Positions 38,144 through 49,600 of a stretch of 64,000 nucleotides of DNA are shown one piece after another. The position numbers and the translations under genes were made by a program. The first letter of the stretch is position 1, and each line of letters opens with the position of its first letter. The notes below the pieces were generated by a model. The model had not been told where the DNA came from. It did not search any database and worked only from the letters and a program-made list of their open reading frames with translations. The DNA lies in NCBI GenBank assembly GCA_019614645.1, contig JABWDB010000006.1, positions 9,424,001-9,488,000 of the forward strand, read 5' to 3'. This stretch comes from Stratiolaelaps scimitus. Its lineage: Eukaryota; Arthropoda; Arachnida; Mesostigmata; Laelapidae.

Positions 38144-40415
38144 GCCTCATCCTAATCTAGCCTCCCCCCACCTCACACGAAATTGCAAGCCAGTACAATC
38201 ATCATCAAGTACTACCAGGACAAACAATATTCCCCGGTGACCTCGCGCGCCCTTCGTATGCAGCAAGAAATAACCTCAATCACCTTGTTGAGAACCACCG
38301 TGCTGCGTATTCTCATGGGAACCTCACGCGGCGCCCTTAAGTGAGGCGTGGATGGTGGATTCAGTCATCACCATTCAACGAGTTACAGTAGCGATTGTTC
38401 CCTATGCAACGACAGATATGAACAAGGTGATGTTGCTTAATAAGAATTGTCGATCCATAACGAAGGTCAATCCATTATAGTGATGCTGATGATAGCGAAG
38501 GATTACGGGCTCAGTCCCACGCGTGGCGACCACACTCGCCGCGGTTATCTAGTCGGAACGATGTCAGCGAACTAAAAGCGAGATGCGACTCGAGTTACAG
38601 CCGCAATCTAGCATTGGTGTCGTCGCCAAGAAACAGGATCTTTGAGACCATTCTGCATAGTCTCGATTCCTGTACAGGATACACCGAGTACCTGAAGAAA
38701 CGTCCCTCTTGTGCGATATTGCTACGACTGACTGCCTTTCATTACAATTAAATTATTGTTACTAGTTTTAATTATTATTATTATTATTTTCGAAATATCG
38801 TCACCATCGTCATTATTCTACTATTACGGATATTGTATAATAATATTGTAATGACGACGATGATGATAGCGATTACGAAGATACTTAATTGTGACATTGG
38901 ACATTATTAACAAACACCGATTCACCCGCTGTCTTAACGCACTCCAATGGGAGGTGAATCTATTTGATGGGCAGATGTATCTTTTGCTAGCGCTTGTGCT
39001 TCACAGCCTTAGCAAATTACAAAGAAGAAAAAGATGAAGAGGAAGAACAGGAAGAATAATTAAAACAAGCTATAGTAACAATAGGGACTACAATCTTATA
39101 TCTTGCCTTATACTCGTGCGTTTAGGATAGGTTTGTCGAAAAGGCGTCCCGAATTTTGATCTGAGCTACTAATTAATCTGATTCGTTTACTATTATATAG
39201 AAGCGGTGCATTTTTATAACAAGCACAACAACAGCGATGATAACGATGACTAAAGCAACCTACAGTCCGACATCCTGTCGAATTATTCAAGCTATACCTG
39301 TTGAAACTCACCCACAGAAACGCAGAACAATAAAGATACACCAGTGAACAGATGATAGACGACGAGTAGCTGTGGTAGTTGTTGTAGTAATTCAATCATT
39401 ATAAACAAAAACGAGAAGTGATCACAACAAAATAATAACAACTCATTTATAGAAAGCACCACGATGCAGGGTGATAATGGTGACGGTGATGATTATAATG
39501 TACGGCGACACAGAAATAATTATTCTGTTGCTGTTATTGCGACGTTTTAATTCGACCCCGTGATGCTGATGATGATGCTGATGTGCGATGTGTGAAAATG
39601 ATGATCATTATTAACATTATTAATACTATTACTATTGTTATACAACAACGTAGGGAAAAAGTAGCTGTTATACATTGCGTGAACGCGCTCGATCGAGATC
39701 TACTCGTAGATACAAGAGAAACAAAATACGTGGCCTATGCCAAACGCCGGGACTTGTCATCAATGGGATTTATCATCTGACAGTGGACGGGGTTTGCTGA
39801 CTGTTGTTGACCGTGTCCCTGCCACTCAAGTGAATACCATTTGTCATTTGGTAGCGCGGCCAAAGAAACTCGAAAGGAAAGGTGCTGAAAGGTGCTTTGG
39901 ATGACGGGTTTGTGGAGGGGTTTTTTGACCGGGGGGTTGACGGGGACGAGGGATCATTCTGATACGGAGAATACAGGGCCGAAAAGGAAACTCGGGGACA
40001 GAAGCGAGTGGTCCCTGATCGCGTGAGATGACGTGTATTGCAATACGAGCGGAATACTGTACTCGAACGAAGTGCCTTCGTTGATTTTGCTATATAAACG
40101 AAGGCTTATATAGCGAATAAATGATCGTTTATTTGCTCAGAACGCTTTAAATGCCGCTGCAATAACGCCCGCAGCAGGCCGGGATTTGTAAATACAGGAA
40201 CAAAAAAAAACAACGCCTATATTCGTTTCGTTTCAACGCAGAGGCGCAGTGAAGTAATTGCGTGCATTTCTCTACAAACAAACAACCACAAAAAAATGAA
40301 AATAAATTGTTAGCTTGTTTTTTTTTCTCCGTTTCTCGTAATAAATTGGCAGATGTATTCCAGTTTTGTTGTAAAATTTTCTTCGATTCGATATTTCATG
40401 CGGAAGTCACTCGAA
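38144..40415. other. Spacer between convergent torsin and IFT74
   Basis: It holds the 3' UTR of torsin on the left and of IFT74 on the right. It includes an ATT run at 38771-38790, AT-rich stretches and a run of nine A at 40203-40211. On the minus strand an AATAAA (40421-40416) is a possible IFT74 polyadenylation signal. ORFs are short and unremarkable. Confidence 0.5.
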
Positions 40416-40662
40416 TTTATTATGATTGTCATGTGAACCGTCAGAACTGAACAATGTCATCTAGGATATGTCTAGACACTCATGCTCGATTGTGTATGTA
40501 ACAGGTAAAGGCGTGTTCATATATATTAATATTCGTGGTTTAATTGAATAGTCGTATTGTCGCGCCTCTTCTTCGATTTGTGCTTTTTCTGCGCCAAAAG
40601 GCGACAGAAATCGGGGTAATTTTCTCGTTTTGAAAGAATTGAACAATGGTGCAATCTCCTGC

Positions 40663-43600
40663 CTAAAGCATCGTCGGGCCCATTGTAACGAGACTATCCT
40701 GAAGAAGTTCGTTGTACGCCGCCACCTCCGATTGAACTTTCTGCTGTAGATGTCGCCACGAGTGCTCGGCCACCTTGGCCGCGATGGCTTCGCGCAGCTG
40801 TTGATTGTTGGCCTCGACGTGCTGCCAACGTCTTTCGAGACCTGCAAGCTTGTTGAACGTGTCATCTTGTTCGAGCTCGCGTCGGAGGGCGTCGACCTCG
40901 CGGGACTGTTCCTCCACCACCTGCATTTGTTATCAACCATATACAATAAGAAGTAGCTAGCTTTCGTTTACAACAAGCACAACATCATGGATTTTGCTTA
41001 CTTTCAATGAGTCAAGGATACGTGTTCGGCCGATTTGGTTGGCTAAGTTCGTCAAATTCAACGAAGAAGATGATCAAATATTATCTATTATTCAGCGAGA
41101 TTTCCTTTTCTGCCGGCCTGTTTCTAAAATATAATCAGACATTAAATATGGAAAATATCACCACGATTTCACCAGATCGACGAAATATGTTCGAGTAAGC
41201 TCTAAAAGTGAATTGAAACAGCTATCGCTCGCGACTCGTAGGTATTATGGTAATGGCTCGATCTCCAACCTTTCTAGTGGTATCCTTCCTTAGAAAAAGT
41301 GATTCTTGCTCCTTAATAAGGGATTCCCTTTTCTCCTGCGCCTGCGCCTTAAGGCGGTCGATATCTTCGTATACCAGCATCTCATCCTTCATTGTCGACA
41401 AACGACTTTTGATCGTCTCTAGCTCCTGGCGCACCTTTACGTCAAGTTGCTCGATCTACGTGTATAAAGAACACACAGTTCGTCTGTTATTATAATCAAG
41501 CTAAACGGATGTGAAATGATACTATCATGATATGTGGTACCTTTCATATATAATGGCGTTTGTTAAATTTGTTTGTTTCTTATTTAGAAGGATATCAGGC
41601 AGGCAGTGACCAATATTGGTCTGTAGACGGCAGTATTGTACATGAACGAACAATGAGTAGATTCGACTCTCGAAAGGCATACCTCGCATTTCAGTTGAAA
41701 ATCAGAATCTCAATGAATCTCGTAGAAAACGAAAATGCTAAGCTTGGTTACACAAAGTCTAACTTCGTACCTTCTGTAAATCGGAGGCAAGCTTACGCTG
41801 CTCGATTTCTAGACCCGACATCGTCGATTTGCTTTTCTCAAGCTCTCCTTCCTTGAAACTACAATCGAATAGACGAAATAGGTTAGACAATTACCCTCCC
41901 TTGATATATATATATATATATATATATATATGCTCTGCGAGAGAGTGGTCTTCACCGTAAGTTAATAGATCAATTAATAGAGTGCAGCGAGCTGGGCAGA
42001 GGAGCAATGCCATGTCCTCCGTCGGGGGTGACCATGACGGCCTCTGTCTGACAAACTGTCCCTAACTGCATCTATAAGTATTGTATAGTAAGATTTTGTT
42101 TAATTAATCGAACATAGTAATAATAAAAAAAATAGATATATATATATATATACTGCCTGGAAACAATAATGAATTAGTAGTGGGTCGCCCATTCCACGAA
42201 GAAACATTATAGTTTCACTTGATAATGTACAGCTGTCCCACCGGTGTATGAGCTTCATAAGGTGATCTCTTGTTTGGCGTTGCCAGTGAAGGAGTTAGAT
42301 AATGTCACACTCGAACTCACATGAATTTCATTCGATACTCTGTCAATTGTGCCTTATTAAATGTCGTATATATTATGCATGTACTTATAGTTTGTTGGCA
42401 TATACATTTCTTTGGCCGCTATTGCAGTGTTGTCTGAATCGAAAAAAAAACACAAAAAAATCGAAAAGTTCAACTCAGTCGAAGCTACCTGAGATCACTT
42501 TTGAGTTCCTGCAATTCATTTTGGGATGGCAAATTCCCCGCTTGGTAGGTCTTCTGATCGGTGTCCTGTTTGAGTCGACGAACAGTATCTTTGATCTGTT
42601 CTTGGCGCTCAAGTTCTGCGGCTTTCGTTTGATCGAATGTATCGAGGAAGGCGTCCATGGTCTCCTCGCCTATTTTCAAATCGAACACCCATGCAAATCG
42701 TTATTTCTCGTAGATTCTGTTTCTCTATATTGGTTATGTGGCCTCAACTTTGATATGTAATAGCTCTCAGTGTACCTCGTTGTAATTCGATTGGAGAGAA
42801 ATAGTCAAGCTGTGTAAAATATGGGTCTCGATTTAATCTCACAGGGCTCGCGTAGCATTTTGACGCGACATAAATAGATTAGAAAAAAGAAAATAAACGC
42901 CCTTCACTTGCGATGTGAATTTTAGAGCGATGCTGTTGTCGCCCGGACCTCCCTGTTCGACAACCAGAGTAGACGTAAACAGCCGACCCGTTGATTTCTA
43001 AACGATTTAAGGCTAACTCTATGGAAACACCCTGACTGAGAGTTGGCCAATAATCCCAGGCAATATAAAAATCTATGCACATTCGTCTCGCATCCTGAAG
43101 GGCCAAACCGAAACTAGATGACGAAATCGATATATCCATCCATACACAGGATGGCTGTCTGCACCGGGACGACATCGTGTTGATTGAGACTCGTTCTTTG
43201 CTAATCACGTATAATCTCTGAGCATCGCTTTCTAATGACGCATCGCTCTCCTCCTGCTTACATTATTTTCCAAGGAATATGTCGTCTTGTTTTGCCTCTG
43301 AGCAACGTTAACTTGTACTTACGCTTCTTGAGTTCACGGTATTTAGCGCTGCGTTCGGAGTTCTGATCGTCGAGTTCATTCTCGAGCTGGGAGAGCTCTT
43401 CCTTTGAGCGGCCAATGTTCTGTGTTAACTCCTGGATCTTAGCTTCAATACCTGTAGTGTATAGATAATCCACATCATTAACGATCACTAAGTACGTTAT
43501 ATCTAGTTTAGTGGCAGGCGCAAACCCATTCTTCGAACTCAATAATCTTAAATCTATGATTCACATCCATTTGGCGCATCTGTTGAAACGTATTGCACGT

Positions 43601-46600
43601 GATATGTCAAAGTGCACGACAGGCGTTGCAGAAGGAAAGACTCTGCGCGCTTGTCATCATTAACGATCACTAAGTACGTTATATCTAGTTTAGTGGCAGG
43701 CGCAAACCCATTCTTCGAACTCAATAATCTTAAATCTATGATTCACATCCATTTGGCGCATCTGTTGAAACGTATTGCACGTGATATGTCAAAGTGCACG
43801 ACAGGCGTTGCAGAAGGAAAGACTCTGCGCGCTTGTCCCCGGTGGCGCGGACCCCTTCGAGGAAGTTCGCAGTGAGGGGGCCGTGCCCGCCTAAGGTCTC
43901 AAAAGCAAGGGGGGAAAAAAGACGTGGGTTGCCTGGAGCGCGGGGTACTTCCGTAGCTTGGCCCGCTCCGCACACGCTACCGCGTAACTGGGGGTGGTTG
44001 CTACCTATTATATTATTATACCACGACTAGGTTACTTATGTCGCCTACCTAGATTATATGTTGTGTCACTTTAGTATTCTTTGGGAGATAACTCCCTTTA
44101 TGCTTTGACGTCTATGAATAGTTAGAGTTCTCAAAGTTCTCTTCATGTTGTGTATCAGATATTGTACAATTCTATTCCCGTTGTTCGAAAAGTTTGAAAT
44201 TCTTGCTTTGGTAGCCAGTGGGAGAGCAATGACCCATGTTCATAAGTACCTGCCAATTGGGCGTTGTCCTGCTTGACTTGCTTGAGAAGTCGCTCCCTTT
44301 CCTGTGCTGGAGTTCCCTTTGTGGCTTCCTCCTCGAGAAGAGTGTCCTTCTTTTCACGGGCTTCTCGTAGTTTGCTGTAGAGAGCCACGGCCTCTAGCTT
44401 GACCTTTGATTTCAAGTATTCTCACTTAGAATATCTTGTATCAGTATTGCCGTACGAATTATGTGCTTATATATTATAGCTTAGTTGTACAGAAACTACT
44501 TCGTATATATTACAATATTACTATTGTTGTTATGGGTATCTATGTGCTTTGTTTTCCAGAACCTTCAACATATTTGCATCTCTTCCCGAATGGATTATCG
44601 GTCCAGGGTCTAAGTCTTGGCACGAGCTAAAGTTGTTTGTTTGCAAGGGCTGAACCCCTGAAATGCCCCTAAACAAATATGATACCCTATTATGCATGAT
44701 ACGTCGAAATAGACCAGCTACGTTTGTTTCTGCCGTTACTGACTTGTGACAATGACACCTCCTCTTCAAGCTGTTTACGTTTCGCGGCGATACTCGCTGC
44801 CTCTTCCTGCAGCTTCTCGAGTTCTCCACCGAGCGACTCGGACTGACGCATCAGCTCCACATATTTTTGCCGTTGATCCGGCTTCATCTGAGAGATCATG
44901 TTATCCGCGATGTTTCTGCAGATACCAGTCAAATTACGCGAGGCGGCATTGATAAATTATGGTTTTGCTCAGTTGATCGATAATCTCACGCTTATCTAAA
45001 CTAACAGGAGAAAATTGCTTCTTTCACACGTACATAGAACTACAGTTTCTTCTCTCACATTCAGCCTATTCAACTATATAGTTTGTTCTATTCCTGCAAT
45101 TCTCAATTCTATTTAATATGTTGCGAAGGATGTCGACGAATGCTAACCAACCACGCACGTTCGTATGCGTGCCTGTATTTATATAGTTTTGCCAGCCTAA
45201 GCGAACAAATTCGTTTACCTCGCGTCGAGTATCTCTCGTTCTAAGTCACGGATTCGTGCCTCGTTCTCTTGCCGCTGCTCGAATAGGCTTTCAACGGAAC
45301 GGCCCTCCTGATCATTTTGAGCCTGAGAGAGCAAAGATAAAATAGACTCTGAATATCCTTGACATGCGTTGTATGTGTATCGGAATTGATTTCACAAATA
45401 TTTCCATGTCACCTAGCTACTCACGCCCCATTAGGAATACCCCATCGGTTCTGGATGTGGTTTCATCAGTTATATTAATTAGATCAGACTGAAAGCAGCT
45501 ACAATACATCCTACTTTGATAAAAAAATATATAAATATATCCTATCAAAATTGTAAAATAATTGTAGTGGCATCTTATGAAATCATCCTAAAGATTATAG
45601 TGACCCCGAGATCCTTTTCCTTCTGGTTATTTATAAAAGTTCCAGAAACGTGCCTCGCTTATTCAAAGACTTAAGCACACACACACATCCCTGGAAGAAG
45701 CAGTACCAGAGAGTTATTTTCAACTGACGAGAAGAAAGGTGAACGGCTCAATTGCATCATTGCTAACTCTCTCACCTTCCCAGATGCCTTTCATTTGTAC
45801 GATTGCATAGCTTAACGGTATCGATTAATTATGAAATTAGATGACGCATGTATAATCGTTTTCAACCAATTATATCCGTGTACTCAGCTATTTACAATGA
45901 ATCAAACATGCACCCGTGGGCTCCAAGTGAATTTATTTCAGATTCTTCAGCGGATCATCATCATCCTCCTTGAACTTTAATTCCACTTTTCTTCATTCGC
46001 TCGCCCGTCTGGGTCATGCATGCGACAAATTTGTTGAGTTTGCCTTTCAACGGTGGCTTGGCAACTGATTCAAGTTTGGTCATTCGTTGGCGAATAAGTT
46101 CGACTTTTCTGGCCGGACCAGACTTCTTTAGATCGTTTCTCTCCTGAGCGCTCATGGGGACCCTTGCCACAAGGCTGGCTATCTCAGCAGCGTCAACGGT
46201 CCCAAGTCCACTAGATTGAGTACATGCGTCAGCCGCCTGAGTCATCGCCGTCTGCATGTCGCCGATCGTAATTGTCTCTGCACTGCTTAGAGTAATGATG
46301 ATGCATAGATGAGCGAGCATCAAACGCTGCATCGATTTGTCCATTTCGTGTTTGCGCGCGCTAAAGCTTTTCGAATAGTCCGAAACAAGTTACACTGTGG
46401 CCCGTTATCCAACGTACGTCTAAGTCCTGTCGTTTCAACTTGGCTTCCAGAGCAACGTCGGCAAATCTGGTCGCCTCTATGTAGTTCACAAGGGACGTTA
46501 GGGCACCGAATGAAGTATCTCAGTAGATTTTCGTTTTCTTTATTGTCCGCACGGCGTCGCCTACGCGATTTTGCCACAGTAGATTGTTGCGGATAGCCAC

Positions 46601-49600
46601 TGCCCACGGACTCGACCCACAGTTGAATCAGGTCTCATTCTAAACTGGGTCAATGTTATGTTTCCTCAGCAAAATCGATTTTATATGCTGTGACGTGGTG
46701 ATAGCGCATAACTTGAGGCTTAAGTTAATTATGCGCGAAAATAATATAGTCTTACCAATAATACAGGTTCTATGGTACATATCTGTTGTAGAGCTATCTG
46801 TTGGTTATTTTGAAATATTTGTAAATGTTTATGCTAGCATATACAGTAAAAAGCTTGCGTACACAGTCGAAATTTAGCCCCATATCACATAGTACGTATT
46901 ACTGTAGCAGCCTGCTATTTCGAAACCGAAACGAGCCAGGGAGAAGTCGACAATAGGGTATATTGATATAAGAGCAGTATATTGATCATGATCTCAGTTC
47001 ATTTAGCACTAAAGCATAAGCGCATAAGCTTAGTTTGGTGTTATATTTATTTTTGCTTATAAAATTTTGTGCTCTTAGTGTAGATAATGATAGTGTAGTG
47101 CTAGATTTACGTATGGAAAAATGATTTTTAATACCATCCACGTGTTCTTCTTACTCGGACTTATTAAATTATATAAGGGTGGACATATGTTTTGTCGCAT
47201 TTTTGGTCATTCAAACTTTGGCGCACTCGGGGAGAGCAGTAGGCAAAATCATTGTTGTCATTGTATGCTCTTTGAATACATTCTTTGCAAAAAGGGTTTA
47301 CATTGGTGGTTTAAAAACTTTTCTAGAAGAGATTAAATGGAGATGTCTCGTGACTATTTTCGCGTTATTTTCTTATTCAAGCTCAAATTCGGAGATACGG
47401 CTGCAAAGACTGTTCTCGACTTGTGTGAGTCTTTTGGGTCATAATGCACCTCAGTTTGGACGGTTGTGAGACGGCTCTAAAAATTTCATGCGAGTGATTT
47501 TGACCTCACAGACAGTTCCCAAGTCGGGAAGATCCTCTGAGATTGACAATGAGCGGATGGAGTGTGAATTAGAGGAAGATCCGACGGAGTTTTGTAGAAG
47601 TAAACTTATGAACATTTTTGTTCTTCTTCAGAATAGCGACAAAACACATTTCCTCCCCTATATGATCGATGTTTTAGCTTAGTAAATATTCTCATTTTAA
47701 GCTAGCCCCTATCCAATTAAGTTTGCGATCAGACTGTAATATAATAACTAAAATAGGAAAATTGCGTGTGTTTGGTTTTTTCTTTTACCTTAAGCTCGTT
47801 GCATTCAAGTTCAATGTCGTCAACGCCATCATTGACATTCATCTTGTCCACAACGATATTGTAGTCGGCCAACTCTCCCTGAAGAGACTTCAGTTCTGTT
47901 GCTAATGACTCGGCCTTCTTCTGAAGGACCATTACGCTCCTACAACAAAAAGAACAGAACACCTATATCCAGTTAGTGATCATCAGTTTCCTCAGTTTTC
48001 GTCGGTATTTAGTTCCGCATTTAATCGCTACAAAAGACACTTGAATCACTATACAGATGTAAGAATTCATTTAATTTCGATTTAGTTATGCTAATGATCG
48101 TTGACGTTTGTTCAGTCTTACTGCTCATTTCGGAAGGGTTGTAAGACTATGCGTATGGGGACATTAGATCCGGCAGGAGGTTTTGGCCTCCATCAGGTGT
48201 GGACGGTCATCTCGTCGCTCTCACGTAATATTGAGGAAATCAGCTTAATTGACGATCACCTCTAAAGTGTGTAACGTGACTTGGAACGCTCCTGGGACAA
48301 CACTCTAGGTGCAAAATGTATACTTTCTGTGCAGAAAGCTGATCGTCAGTTTCGGAGGTAAATTGTCAAACTGCTCCGGAGGGACTCTTACGCGTTAGGC
48401 TTCTGGCTTGTATGTGGATCTCATCATCAGCTGACTGCTTGGTAAGACTCGGCTGAAAGTCAGTGAGCCTCTTTTGTGGCGTCGGTGAGCCGAGATCGCT
48501 TTGTTGGTATCGGCCCCTGAGTTCTCTTAGCTAATAGCAAAACCCGCTGTCAGCGAGCTATTCTCCCAACGGGGAAGACAACAGCGCCATCGGCTGCGAC
48601 AAGGAGCCTGGTTTCGATCGATGTCGGCCGGAATTCAGATAAATTCTAAAGCAACGAACATGAAGGCGCACGTAGCTGTTAACGCTATGGCGAGGATATC
48701 GCCGAAAGGAATCTTGATAAATGGAGAATCAGGAAAGGTGTACGAACTCATTAACGAGCAATCAGCTGCTCACAGCTTGTATTTGTTGGTGATAATGGTG
48801 AACAGGTTGTGGCGGTTGATGATACCCGAGTGTCTTACGTGAATCCTTCATAGGCCAGTTAAGAATGACAGCATATTACCTACAGGAGTACTGCGGGAAT
48901 AGTCGAGAGAATAGAGGCGATCAAGGCTAATGAGAACTCACGGGAGATATTCCGGGTAGCTATCTCACGTAGAGTGGAACGTAATTCGAATGGGGTTACA
49001 ACTATTTTCGGTGGAGCATTTGACGGCAAGCTCATGGCTCCATGAAGTGAAGTCTTCAAAGCCACAATCAAAGCTGGGTCTCATCCAAGTGCGAACGGAT
49101 TCAGTTAAGGTAGCTAGAGACTTACTCAATTCCTGTAAGATAACTCGCTGTGCCCAAGAGCATCAAAGTGTCTTGCCAATACGAAGTGGCGTGAAAAAAA
49201 TGCGACATTTGGCTAATAAATGTGGTTACCTTCCCCGGTGTGTCAACTGCAGAAAGGCATATGCTTCCTTGTATGAAAATACGACTCCTGAGAAAACTAA
49301 GGCTTGAACACTCTGAAGCTATAATAGAAACGTACAAGTTATCTACGCCGTGTCGTCCATTGAGTCCCCAGGGACGGGCGATGCCTCCCCCTCTTCGACA
49401 GCAATACCAAAGCTACCCTACGCTGCAGTAGTGTCGTTGTATAATGGGTACAGCAGAAGGGTCAGAAGTAAAAGTGAATTTAACTCGAGCAATAGTGGCC
49501 CTACCCATAATTCTGAAAAATAGAAGGAATAACGCCAGCCGCCTGCTTGCCAGGTGGACGTCCCCGCCACTGCAATTGAAAGTCCAGTCATCGGACTTCT

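Noticed and set aside
42302..42760. A 152-residue plus-strand ORF.
   Set aside because: It is antisense to the IFT74 exon at 42669-42489.
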